Shown piece after piece: positions 27,090 through 34,738 of a DNA stretch of 64,000 nt. Made by a program: the position numbers and the translations under genes. Source of the DNA: Novosphingobium kaempferiae (GTDB taxonomy: Bacteria; Pseudomonadota; Alphaproteobacteria; Sphingomonadales; Sphingomonadaceae); contig NZ_CP089301.1 in the NCBI RefSeq assembly GCF_021227995.1, forward strand, positions 3,100,001 to 3,164,000, in the 5' to 3' direction. Within the stretch, counting starts at the first letter, position 1, and every line of letters begins with the position of its first letter. The notes under the pieces were generated by a model, which was given only the letters and a program-made list of their open reading frames with translations, ran no database searches and had not been told where the DNA came from.

Positions 27090-27750
27090 GGATGTCCTCT
27101 TCTTCGCGGGTCAGGCTGTCGTCAGTGAGACTTTCGAGCAGCCAGGGGAGCGCGCTCGCCCAGTCGTCGATGCGCGCATGCGCATGGCCGAGCTGGAGGG
27201 CGCATTTGATGCTGGGGGCGATCTGCGGTTCGCCGCACAAGTGCAGGCGGCGCACATGCGGCGTCACCTCGAAGACCGAGCCGTGGTGCTGCGACAGGTC
27301 GTCGATGAAGACCGCGCGGCTCGGCTTGAACTCGTCGAGGATCGCCTGGAGCGCCGGGCCTTTCGGCCCCTGGTTGGTGAAGACGCGCAGCGGCATGCCG
27401 TGGCCCGCCAGCTGCGCCTCGCGCGCCTCACGGCGGAAGTCGAGCAGGTTGGTCAGCACCACCACGTCGGCATGTTCGCGGATCGCGGCGATGGCGTCCA
27501 CCGCGCCCTCGATCGGCGTCTGGCGGTACATCTGCGAATCGAAGAAGCGGTTGAGCAGCGCCCACATCTCCGCCTGCTCCAGCGGGACGTCGCTGCCGAT
27601 CCGGCGCATCGAGCGGTAGAACTCGCCGCCCGCCATGTCGAACTGGACGCCCTCGTCCTCGGCCAGCCAGTCGCGGAAGTGCTTGATCATGTGAAGCAGC
27701 ACTTCATCGCAGTCGGTGATGAGCAGCGGCCTGTTCGTTCCCCGGGTCAT
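27082..27750 (-). CDS. HAD-family hydrolase
   Basis: 222 aa. Haloacid-dehalogenase fold: motif I LLITDCDEVLL (nucleophile Asp and the +2 Asp), motif II VVVLTN, a Lys in GPKGPALQ, and motif IV AVFIDDLSQH. The segment between motifs I and II (~90 residues) forms the cap. Substrate unknown; probably a phosphatase. The ATG at 27750 is used because it overlaps the DUF3572 stop (ATGA); the frame stays open 30 codons upstream only as a shadow. Confidence 0.88.
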   Translation of the reverse strand: MTRGTNRPLLITDCDEVLLHMIKHFRDWLAEDEGVQFDMAGGEFYRSMRRIGSDVPLEQAEMWALLNRFFDSQMYRQTPIEGAVDAIAAIREHADVVVLTNLLDFRREAREAQLAGHGMPLRVFTNQGPKGPALQAILDEFKPSRAVFIDDLSQHHGSVFEVTPHVRRLHLCGEPQIAPSIKCALQLGHAHARIDDWASALPWLLESLTDDSLTREEEDIHE

Positions 27751-28055
27751 GCGCCCAGCCCCCGGCGTGCGCCGACCAGCGTTTCCGGCGTGACGCCCAG
27801 CGCATCCGCCGCGCCCAGCAGGTCCGGTTCGTGCGAGCACAGGAAATCGAGCACCGCGCCCAGCGTCGCGGGCTCACCGAGCGACGCGCGCAGGTCGTCC
27901 GGCGTCAGCCCGGTGAGCGACAGGAAGCGGTCGGCGCGGCTCTGCTCGCCCAGCACCCAGCCCAGCGCGCCAAGGGCGAGCGCCTGCGGATCAGACGGGG
28001 ATGACGGCTCTCGAAGAATTGTCAGTCTCGCTTCGGTATCATAGAGGGGTCTCAT
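27747..28055 (-). CDS. DUF3572 family protein
   Basis: 102 aa. Family pattern: DPQALALGALGWVLGEQSRADRFLSLTGLTPDDLRASLGEP, followed by LGAVLDFLCSHEPDLL. A small helical protein of unknown function that is commonly divergent from divK in alphaproteobacteria, as here. The ATG at 28055 leaves 26 bases to the divK start; the ATG at 28088 would overlap divK. First gene of the overlapping minus-strand operon. Confidence 0.85.
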   Translation of the reverse strand: MRPLYDTEARLTILREPSSPSDPQALALGALGWVLGEQSRADRFLSLTGLTPDDLRASLGEPATLGAVLDFLCSHEPDLLGAADALGVTPETLVGARRGLGA

Positions 28056-28081
28056 ACCCCAGATGGTCGTCAGGGCGTCGA

Positions 28082-28444
28082 ATGGCAAAGCGAATCCTCG
28101 TTGTCGAGGACAACGATCTCAACCGTAAACTCTTTTGCGACGTGCTCCGCAGCCAAGGCTATGCGGTGGAGCCGGTCGGCGACGGCCTGGACGCGCTCGA
28201 CCGGGCGCGGCAGTTCGTGCCGAACCTCGTCATCATGGACATCCAGCTACCCAACGTCTCGGGTCTCGACCTCATCGAAGCGGCCAAGAAAGACCCGGTT
28301 CTGCGGGCGATTCCGGTGCTGGCGGTGACCGCCTACGCGGGCAAGGGCGACGAGGAGCGCATCCGCGAGGCGGGGGCCGAGGGATACCTCGCCAAGCCGG
28401 TGTCGATCGGGCCGTTCATGCAGGCCGTGCGTGCCCTGCTCTGA
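28082..28444 (+). CDS. divK: Single-domain response regulator DivK
   Basis: 120 aa, a lone receiver domain. Asp53 is the phosphoacceptor (LVIMDIQLP), with the acidic pair Glu9-Asp10 and Lys in YLAKPVS. The sequence follows Caulobacter DivK closely in pattern (VVEDNDLNRKLF, DEERIREAGAEGYLAKP). In alphaproteobacteria DivK relays signals from DivJ/PleC to the CtrA cell-cycle pathway. Here pleD does not follow; the next genes are for sphingolipid synthesis. The ATG at 28082 is preceded by AGGG. Confidence 0.93.
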   Translation: MAKRILVVEDNDLNRKLFCDVLRSQGYAVEPVGDGLDALDRARQFVPNLVIMDIQLPNVSGLDLIEAAKKDPVLRAIPVLAVTAYAGKGDEERIREAGAEGYLAKPVSIGPFMQAVRALL

Positions 28445-28533
28445 CACTCCTTCCTTGACATGATACACCTGCGCCGCTTTTGCGCCGCAATTCGCGGCCA
28501 AAGCGCCGCCCGACGCTTTCGGAGTTAGTACCC

Positions 28534-28773
28534 ATGGACCGCGCAGAGACTTCGGCCCGCATCGCCGCGCTGATCGAGCCCTTCAACAAGAAGGGCGTCG
28601 AAGTGACCGATGCCACCCGTTTCACCGACGATCTGGAATTCGACAGCCTGACGGTGATGGACTTCGTCGCCGCCATCGAGGACGAGTTCGACATCATCAT
28701 CTCGATGAACGCGCAGGCCGAGATCGAGAACTACGGCCAGCTGGTCGATGCCGTGGTCAAGCTCAAGGGCTGA
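28534..28773 (+). CDS. Acyl carrier protein dedicated to sphingolipid synthesis
   Basis: 79 aa. The phosphopantetheine attachment site is Ser38 in LEFDSLTVMDF. It is less acidic than a housekeeping AcpP and has a modified motif (FDSLTVM rather than the AcpP-type DSLDTVE). It starts six bases before the serine palmitoyltransferase gene, like the specialised ACP beside spt in Caulobacter. The inferred role is to supply the acyl thioester to Spt or to carry a later ceramide precursor. The ATG at 28534 follows GGAG. Confidence 0.9.
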   Translation: MDRAETSARIAALIEPFNKKGVEVTDATRFTDDLEFDSLTVMDFVAAIEDEFDIIISMNAQAEIENYGQLVDAVVKLKG

Positions 28774-28779
28774 ACGCAA

Positions 28780-29991
28780 ATGACTGATACCGTTGATCTT
28801 TTCAGCAAGTTCGACCCGCTGATCCAGATGCGCGCCGACCTGCTTTCGACCGGCGTCACCGATCCGTTCGGGCTGGTCATGGAGCGCGTGATCTCTCCCA
28901 CCGTCGCCATGTGCAACGGGCGCGAGACGATTTTGCTGGGCACTTACAACTACATGGGCATGACCTTCGACCCCGACGTGATCGCGGCGGGCAAGCAGGC
29001 GCTCGACGATTTCGGATCCGGCACCACCGGCAGCCGTGTACTGAACGGCACCTACGCGGGCCACAAGGCGGTCGAGCAGGCGCTATGCGACTTCTACGAC
29101 ATGCAGCACGCCATGGTGTTCTCCACCGGCTATCAGGCCAACCTGGGCATCATTTCGACCATCGCCGGCAAGGGTGATTACATCGTCCTCGACATCGACA
29201 GCCACGCCTCGATCTGGGACGGCTGCAAGATGGGCGACGCCGAAGTCGTGCCGTTCAAGCACAACGACATCGAGGCGATGGAAAAGCGCCTCAAGCGCAT
29301 TCCCGAAGGCGCGGGCAAGCTCGTCGTGCTCGAAGGCGTCTACTCGATGCTGGGCGACATCGCCCCGCTCAAGGAGATGATCGCGGTCGCCAAGAAGTAC
29401 GGCGCCATGGTGCTGGTCGACGAGGCGCACTCGATGGGCTTCATCGGCCCCAACGGACGCGGCGTGGCCGAGGAGCAGGGCTGCCTCGACGACGTGGACT
29501 TCGTGATCGGCACGTTCTCCAAGTCGGTCGGCACCGTCGGCGGGTTCTGCGTCTCGAACCACCCCAAGTTCGAGATCATGCGCCTGGTCTGCCGCCCCTA
29601 CGTGTTCACCGCCAGCCTGCCGCCGAGCGTGGTCGCCACCGCGACGACCTCGATCCGCAAGCTGATGACCGCGTCGGAAAAGCGCGCCCACCTTTGGGAA
29701 AGCTCGCGCACGCTGCACAAGGGGCTGACCGACGCGGGCTTCCAGCTCGGCACCACCAAGCCGCAGAGCGCGATCATCTCGGTCATCATGCCCGACCTCG
29801 AACGCGGCGCGATGATGTGGGAAGCGCTGCTGCACGAAGGTCTCTACGTGAACCTCGCGCGCCCGCCGGCGACCCCTGCGAACATGACCCTGCTGCGCTG
29901 CTCGCTCTGCGCCGAACACTCGGCCGCGCAGGTCCAGCAGATCATCGGCATGTTCACCCGCGCCGGTACGGCAGTGGGCATCATCGGCTGA
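28780..29991 (+). CDS. spt: Serine palmitoyltransferase
   Basis: 403 aa. PLP-dependent alpha-oxoamine synthase that condenses L-serine with a long-chain acyl thioester to 3-ketodihydrosphingosine, the committed step to sphingolipids. There is no membrane segment, matching the soluble homodimeric sphingomonad enzyme. Visible residues: the PLP lysine Lys248 in GTFSKSVGTVGG, LVDEAHSMGFIG, and the glycine loop FGSGTTGSRVLNGTYAGH. The preceding ACP gene and the strong terminator that follows define a two-gene transcript, possibly reading in from divK. Confidence 0.95.
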   Translation: MTDTVDLFSKFDPLIQMRADLLSTGVTDPFGLVMERVISPTVAMCNGRETILLGTYNYMGMTFDPDVIAAGKQALDDFGSGTTGSRVLNGTYAGHKAVEQALCDFYDMQHAMVFSTGYQANLGIISTIAGKGDYIVLDIDSHASIWDGCKMGDAEVVPFKHNDIEAMEKRLKRIPEGAGKLVVLEGVYSMLGDIAPLKEMIAVAKKYGAMVLVDEAHSMGFIGPNGRGVAEEQGCLDDVDFVIGTFSKSVGTVGGFCVSNHPKFEIMRLVCRPYVFTASLPPSVVATATTSIRKLMTASEKRAHLWESSRTLHKGLTDAGFQLGTTKPQSAIISVIMPDLERGAMMWEALLHEGLYVNLARPPATPANMTLLRCSLCAEHSAAQVQQIIGMFTRAGTAVGIIG

Positions 29992-30024
29992 GACCGTAAG
30001 CCCCAATAACGCCGCAGTAACACG

Positions 30025-30056
30025 AAAGGCGCGCCACCACCGTGGCGCGCCTTTTT
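30025..30056 (+). terminator. Rho-independent terminator after spt
   Basis: GGCGCGCCAC at 30028 pairs with GTGGCGCGCC around a short loop and is followed by TTTTT; an A run precedes the stem. It starts about 33 bases after the spt stop. Confidence 0.92.
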
Positions 30057-30134
30057 CATGTCCCGCAAATGTCATGCTTGCCTGCCAAGTCTGGACAGGC
30101 TTTAAGTGGGCAGCATAAACGGGGCAATTACAGA

Positions 30135-31637
30135 ATGTTAATCGATTTAATCCGCGACGGCCGACGTCGCGGCATGGTATTTTTCGCGAGTTCCGCAATG
30201 GCGCTCGCTCTGGCCTCCTGCGGTGGTGGTGATGGCGGCAACGGCGGGAGCGGCGGCTCCACCAACACCGCCCCGGCCTTTTCCTCCGCCGCAGGCGCGT
30301 CCGTCGCCGAGAACGCCACCGCCGTCGTCTACCAGGCCACTGCCACCGACGCGCAGGGCGACACGATCACCTTCACGATCAGCGGCGGCGCCGACGCTTC
30401 GGCGTTCACCATCACGCCGGGCGGCGCGCTGAGCTTCACGACGCCACCCAACTACGACCTGCCCACCGACGCCGACGGCAACAACGTCTATCAGGTCACG
30501 ATCCAGGCCAGCGACGGCAAGGCGAGCAGCACGCTCGCCGTCTCCATCACCGTCACCAACGACCGCGAGGGCATCCGCGTCACGCGCGTCGGCCAGTTCG
30601 AAGGCGCAGTCGACATCGCCAGCGTCGAGACGCCTCGCCTCGATGGTCATCCCAACCTGCTGGTAGCTTTTGCGAATGGCACCATCCTGCAGATGGCGGG
30701 CGCTGACGGCTCGATGGCGCCATATGCCAACGTAACCGGACTGAACCCCACGAGCACCGTGACGCTGCTGGGTATGACCCGCGCACGCGCGATAGGCTCC
30801 CGCATGGCCACGTACATTCTCGTTCGCGAGGGCACGCAAGTCCGTGTCGTCTGCGTGGGCTGCCTCGTCTCCCCCATTTCCGGCTACCTGGCAGACGTGG
30901 CCGACGGCAGCAGCGTCGCCATTGGCACCGGCCCCGACGGCGCAGCCTATATCGCGGTAGGCGACGTTGCGGGAACCCGCGCGCAAGGCGGCAGTGCCGA
31001 CCGTCATGGAAAACTCTACCGCTATTCCCTGCATCCCGATCCCTATGGAGGCGCGTCCGTCCCCGAGGATCTGTATCTCAAGGAACTGATCGGCCTCGGC
31101 CTGCGCGAACCCGTCGGGATCGGCGCCATCCCTGAACGCCTTGTCGTGTCGGATCGCGGCGACACGATGTTCGACGAGATTTCGATCATCTTTGCCAAAA
31201 CCGAAAACAACTTCGGCTGGCCCTATTTCGAAGGAACATATGAGCGCGCTGCGGGCGGTGCAGGACTATGGGGGCTGGTCACGCCTCATGTCGTCATCCC
31301 GCGCGGGTCCGGCCAGCGGCAGAGTCGCGGCATCATCGGAGGCGCGTTCTACACCGGGCCGATCGCCGGCATCCGCAACCATTACGTTTTCGCCGACAAG
31401 GATGGACGCATCTGGTCGTTCCCCGGATCGAAGATTGCAGGACCGTCGTTCGATGCCACCTCGCTCGAACTGCGCAACGAGGACTTCCGGCCTGACCAGG
31501 GCAAGATCGATCACCCGGTCTCAATCAAGGTCGACAACCTGGGCGATCTCTACATCCTCGATTCGGATGGAGAGCTGTTTCGTGTCGAAAATGCCGACGG
31601 CGGTGGAAGCATCATCATTATCAGCCCTTCGCCCTGA
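30135..31637 (+). CDS. Lipoprotein with a cadherin-like domain and a sugar-dehydrogenase-type beta-propeller
   Basis: 500 aa. A lipoprotein signal (MVFFASSAMALALASC) is followed by a Gly/Ser/Asn linker. Residues ~45-145 form a cadherin-like Ig fold (ATDAQGDTITFTIS, VYQVTIQASDGKASSTLAVSITV). Residues ~150-490 resemble glucose/sorbosone dehydrogenase-like propellers (GTGPDGAAYIAVGD, NNFGWPYFEGTY, VDNLGDLYILDSDGELFRV). The final residues are hydrophobic. It is probably outer-membrane or surface exposed. Ligand and activity are unknown; PQQ binding cannot be judged. The ATG at 30135 follows GGGGCA; a start at residue 14 is also possible. Confidence 0.82.
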   Translation: MLIDLIRDGRRRGMVFFASSAMALALASCGGGDGGNGGSGGSTNTAPAFSSAAGASVAENATAVVYQATATDAQGDTITFTISGGADASAFTITPGGALSFTTPPNYDLPTDADGNNVYQVTIQASDGKASSTLAVSITVTNDREGIRVTRVGQFEGAVDIASVETPRLDGHPNLLVAFANGTILQMAGADGSMAPYANVTGLNPTSTVTLLGMTRARAIGSRMATYILVREGTQVRVVCVGCLVSPISGYLADVADGSSVAIGTGPDGAAYIAVGDVAGTRAQGGSADRHGKLYRYSLHPDPYGGASVPEDLYLKELIGLGLREPVGIGAIPERLVVSDRGDTMFDEISIIFAKTENNFGWPYFEGTYERAAGGAGLWGLVTPHVVIPRGSGQRQSRGIIGGAFYTGPIAGIRNHYVFADKDGRIWSFPGSKIAGPSFDATSLELRNEDFRPDQGKIDHPVSIKVDNLGDLYILDSDGELFRVENADGGGSIIIISPSP

Positions 31638-31671
31638 TCCCGCGACGGCAGGCATCACCGACTGCCGTCCA

Positions 31672-31793
31672 ATCCCTCCCCGAGCTTGTCTCGGGGAGGT
31701 GGCAGCCCGTCAGGGCTGACGGAGGGGGGATGGCGTGAGGTTCTCCCCCTCCAGCGGTCCCCCTCCCCGAGCAAGCTCGGGGAGGAATTACCT
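31672..31793. repeat. Dispersed palindromic repeat, family C, copy 2
   Basis: CCCTCCCCGAGCTTGTCTCG and the inverted arm CCTCCCCGAGCAAGCTCGGG enclose a GGGCTGACGGAGGGGG centre. It reaches the stop codon of the FMN reductase gene. The same family lies at 12073-12207. Confidence 0.85.
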
Positions 31794-32338
31794 CAGCTGT
31801 GAATTGCGACGTAGTTCAGGAAAGCCTGCATCCAGCCGCCGAGGAAGCCGGCTGACTGCGCGCCCACGGTGCCGTCCTCGTTCAGCAGCCCGTCCTTCCA
31901 CTGCAGGAACACCTCGGGCGCGCCCAGCGTCGGCATGTCGAGATAGGCCAGCACGTTGCGCAAGTGCTGCTGTGCCAGCGCCGACCCGATCGCGCCCACC
32001 GACACGCCGATGACGCCCGCAGGCTTTCCGGCCCATGCGCTCTGCCCATAGGGGCGGGAGGCGTGGTCGATGGCGTTCTTGAGCACGCCCGGCATCGAGC
32101 GGTTGTATTCCGGCGTCGCGAAGATCACCCCGTCCGAGCCCGCGATCAGCGCTTTCAGCGCCTTGACGCTGTCCGCCTGATCCGCGTCGTCGTCCTGATC
32201 GTAGAGCGGCAGCGAACCGATATCGGCAAAGGTGAATTCATGGCCCTGCGCGGCGGGCAGCTTGATGAGCGCCTCCGCGACCTGTCGATTGAAGGAATCG
32301 GCACGCAGGCTGCCGACGACCACGGCGATCTTGGACAT
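31793..32338 (-). CDS. NADPH-dependent FMN reductase (flavodoxin-fold)
   Basis: 181 aa. NAD(P)H:quinone/FMN reductase family: VVVGSLRADSFNRQVAEAL near the N-terminus is the phosphate-binding loop, and ATPEYNRSMPGVLKNAIDHASRP is the flavin-contact motif. A cytoplasmic flavoenzyme, probably in redox or quinone detoxification. The ATG at 32338 follows GAGGGAGAT; the open frame further upstream is only repeat sequence. Confidence 0.93.
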   Translation of the reverse strand: MSKIAVVVGSLRADSFNRQVAEALIKLPAAQGHEFTFADIGSLPLYDQDDDADQADSVKALKALIAGSDGVIFATPEYNRSMPGVLKNAIDHASRPYGQSAWAGKPAGVIGVSVGAIGSALAQQHLRNVLAYLDMPTLGAPEVFLQWKDGLLNEDGTVGAQSAGFLGGWMQAFLNYVAIHS

Positions 32339-32486
32339 GGATTGATCTCCCTCGGGATGACGATGAGCGGCAGTCTTGTGGCTGCGACCGCCGCCGGATG
32401 TAACCATACGAGAGAATAGGCCCGTTACCGAGCGGTTGCATGACAGGCGTGTTCCAAGGCGCCTTTTCGCCCCCGTCACCCCCTTA

Positions 32487-32563
32487 TCGTCATTGCGAGC
32501 GTAGCGAAGCAATCCACGGACGGCTCGCGCCGCTGGATTGCTTCGCTGCGCTCGCAATGACGA
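32487..32563. repeat. Dispersed palindromic repeat, family A, copy 4
   Basis: A complete palindrome with arms TCGTCATTGCGAGCGTAGCG and its near-complement ending CGCAATGACGA. It ends 11 bases from the usg stop. Confidence 0.9.
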
Positions 32564-32574
32564 AGTGACGCCCC

Positions 32575-32877
32575 TCAATGGATAGAGATGATCCCGTCCA
32601 CCGCCCGCCATTCCTGCGGGCCGATCAGGTGGTTGTGCGCGATCCGGACCGAATGCAGCGGCCCCTCGATCTCGCGCGTCCAGTAGTCGAGGAAGCCGCG
32701 CAGCGCCGGAAAGCGCGGGGCGACGTCATACTGCTGAAAGGCGAACAACTGGAGCAATCGGGGATGGTCGGGCAGGAAGTAATGTATTTCCACCGTCGTC
32801 AGGCCGTAGCCTTCGATCTGCCTGAGAAAGTCAGGCGTTGCGTGGAAATCGGATGATGCTTCCCGTTGACCGACCAT
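32575..32877 (-). CDS. Usg-like family protein
   Basis: 100 aa. Matches the alphaproteobacterial Usg family: GYGLTTVEIHYFLPDHPRLLQLF, EIEGPLHSVRIAHNHLI and WRAVDGI. The function of the family is not known; the name comes from a gene found near trpF in other bacteria, which is not the case here. The first ATG is used. Confidence 0.87.
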   Translation of the reverse strand: MVGQREASSDFHATPDFLRQIEGYGLTTVEIHYFLPDHPRLLQLFAFQQYDVAPRFPALRGFLDYWTREIEGPLHSVRIAHNHLIGPQEWRAVDGIISIH

Positions 32878-33187
32878 AGTCCTCCTTCGGGCACCGCACG
32901 CTTATTGCGGTGCAGCAAGGGAAAGATGACACAACTGTCATGGCAGTCAAGGTGCTGAAAAATCGGGCTGTGGGGTAGGCGGAGGGGCTTCGAAAGGCTC
33001 AGGGTGAGCAGAGTTGGTGCCTGAACCTCTCAAACCCGCTCAGGCTGAGCTTGTCGAAGCCCCCTGCTGCGCGCGCTCTGGATTGCTTCGCTTCGCTCGC
33101 AATGACGAGGTGAGGTGCGATGCGCCAAAACATTTCGTCATTGCGAGCGAAGCGAAGCGAAGCAATCCAAAACAGCACCGCAACTCC
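32878..33187. repeat. 310-base gap made mostly of family B and family A repeat pieces
   Basis: A degenerate family B pair lies at 32983-33064 (left arm decayed, right arm intact). An unusual family A element at 33076-33170 follows directly, with its two arms in everted order and enlarged AGCGA units. The first ~100 bases (32878-32982) are the AT-richer upstream region of usg, with nothing else recognisable. Confidence 0.75.
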
Positions 33188-33709
33188 TCACCCCGGCCGC
33201 CTCGGCACAGGCGGGCGGTGATAGCTGACGTCGCTCCGATCCCGGCTCGCCTGACACGGTTCCTCCGTCGAATAGGCGCTGGCGCTCGACGGCGCGCGGC
33301 CAGCCTTGGGCACGTCGTAGGTTCCCTCCACCACAGTGACGCGGTTGGCGATGCGCCATTCACCGCCCTGCTTGCGGAAATGATCGACGTAGCGCCCGGT
33401 GGACATGAAGTTCGGCCCCTCGGCCGTCACGCCGGAAAAGTGGTAGTACGTCTCGCAGAACGCCTCGTCGCCAGCCAAGTCGCAGACGTGGTTGAGGATG
33501 GCGTGCTGCGTCGCCTCGAACATCAGCGTGGTGCCGTCGGCCCAGCGGATGAAGTCGTCGGGCGTGCCGACGAAATGGCCGTGGTCCTCGATCGCGTCGT
33601 CCCAGTAGCACGACCGAGCAAGCGCGTTGTCCAGCCGGTCCAGTCCGCGCGCGTAGCGCAGCAGCACCTGATGGATGGCGTGGCGGTCGGCGAGTTCGGT
33701 CAGGTCCAT
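33188..33709 (-). CDS. NTF2/SnoaL-like family protein
   Basis: 173 aa. SnoaL_4-type start LADRHAIHQVLLRYARGLDRLDNALARSCYWDDAI, then HAILNHVCDL and GRYVDHFRKQGGEWRIANR. The fold often serves as a small hydratase, dehydratase or ring-hydroxylating subunit. The last ~35 residues are Pro/Ser/Arg-rich and look non-conserved, reaching into repeat territory. It follows the alpha/beta hydrolase stop by four bases and is probably co-transcribed with it. Confidence 0.85.
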   Translation of the reverse strand: MDLTELADRHAIHQVLLRYARGLDRLDNALARSCYWDDAIEDHGHFVGTPDDFIRWADGTTLMFEATQHAILNHVCDLAGDEAFCETYYHFSGVTAEGPNFMSTGRYVDHFRKQGGEWRIANRVTVVEGTYDVPKAGRAPSSASAYSTEEPCQASRDRSDVSYHRPPVPRRPG

Positions 33710-33713
33710 GCGC

Positions 33714-34580
33714 TCAGCCCCTCAGCCAGTCGAGCACCATCGGCGCGATGAGCGGCCAGCGCTCGAACCGGCCCCGGCGACTGGCGGGATCGACCGGGAA
33801 GGTGGAGACGTAATTCCATTCCTGATCGCCCCACGGCGGCTCGGCCAGCGTCGAATTGGGCAGCAGGCGATGGACCCATTCCGACGTTTCGCGGGTGTGG
33901 GCCATGTCGCTGTGGCCGGAACGGAAGGTCAGCACCGGCATCGTCAGCTTGGCCAAGTCCGCCTCGGTCATGCCCGGAACCGGGGAGGCGTCCGAATAGG
34001 CGAAGGCCTTGCCCCAGCGTTGCATGGTGGCGATGTAGGTGTCCGCGTCCTGCGCCAGCAAGGTCTCGCGGATCTTCGGATTGCGGGCGATCTGGTCGGC
34101 CCAGCTAGGCAACTGGACGACCGCCTCCATGCCGCCCTTGCTGGCCGCCGCGATCTGGTCTCCGCAGTAGAACCACGCGAGGCCCGCGAGACCCACCGGC
34201 CCGCCGCTGATCCACCAGATCGCGATCTTCCTGACGTTCTGCGGCATCCGCGCCGCCGCCATCAGGGTGATCCGCGATCCCGCCGATCCGCCCACCAGCG
34301 TCACGTCCCGCAGTTCCAGCGCCTCGACCAGCCCGACCAGCGCCTCGCAGTTCATCACCGATTCGCTGGGCGCGGTGAAGGCGATGTCGGACGCGCCGCA
34401 GCCCGGGCGGTCCCACAGCAGCACGCGGTAGCCGCCCTCTGCCAGCTTTGCGCCCAGTTCGGGCACGCCGGCGGTGTCGCGCGCGTAGCGACCGCCGGGG
34501 GTCAGCACCAGCGGCGGCGCGGCGGCGTCGCCGATCAGCTCGTAGTCGAGCGAAAGGCCGTTTACGTCGATCTTCGACAT
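33714..34580 (-). CDS. Alpha/beta-fold hydrolase
   Basis: 288 aa. The nucleophile elbow is Ser99 in VGGSAGS. The oxyanion region is LTPGGRYARDT, the segment LLWDRPGCGASD is typical, and a C-terminal motif PWGDQEW may replace the usual GH catalytic histidine region, so the His is not obvious. The substrate is unknown. The ATG at 34580 is chosen over 34613, which lies in repeat sequence. Confidence 0.88.
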   Translation of the reverse strand: MSKIDVNGLSLDYELIGDAAAPPLVLTPGGRYARDTAGVPELGAKLAEGGYRVLLWDRPGCGASDIAFTAPSESVMNCEALVGLVEALELRDVTLVGGSAGSRITLMAAARMPQNVRKIAIWWISGGPVGLAGLAWFYCGDQIAAASKGGMEAVVQLPSWADQIARNPKIRETLLAQDADTYIATMQRWGKAFAYSDASPVPGMTEADLAKLTMPVLTFRSGHSDMAHTRETSEWVHRLLPNSTLAEPPWGDQEWNYVSTFPVDPASRRGRFERWPLIAPMVLDWLRG

Positions 34581-34600
34581 GGGTTCTCCAGACTCATTCG

Positions 34601-34736
34601 CCTCCCCAAACACCCGTCATCCCTGCGAAGGCAGGGATCCATCAGGTGTCTCGCCACAGCACCTTGCGCAGTGCGGGGCGGAGGGGGCGGGATGGGCCCC
34701 TGCCTGCGCAGGGGCGACGGGTTTGGGTGGGGAGGC
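34601..34736. repeat. Inverted repeat (family D-like) between hydrolase and TauD genes
   Basis: CCTCCCCAAACACCCGTC at 34601 is inverted as GACGGGTTTGGGTGGGGAGG ending at 34736, with CATCCCTGCGAAGGCAGGGA inside. It resembles the CGTCATCCCGGCGCATGCCG element inside the GTA cluster at 43018. It overlaps the alternative upstream start of the hydrolase and ends two bases before the dioxygenase stop. Confidence 0.75.
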
Positions 34737-34738
34737 TC

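Noticed and set aside
30135-30150. Possible CtrA-type site TTAA...TTAA at the start of the propeller lipoprotein
   Set aside because: Spacing is 5 bases rather than 7 and it lies inside the first codons of the gene.
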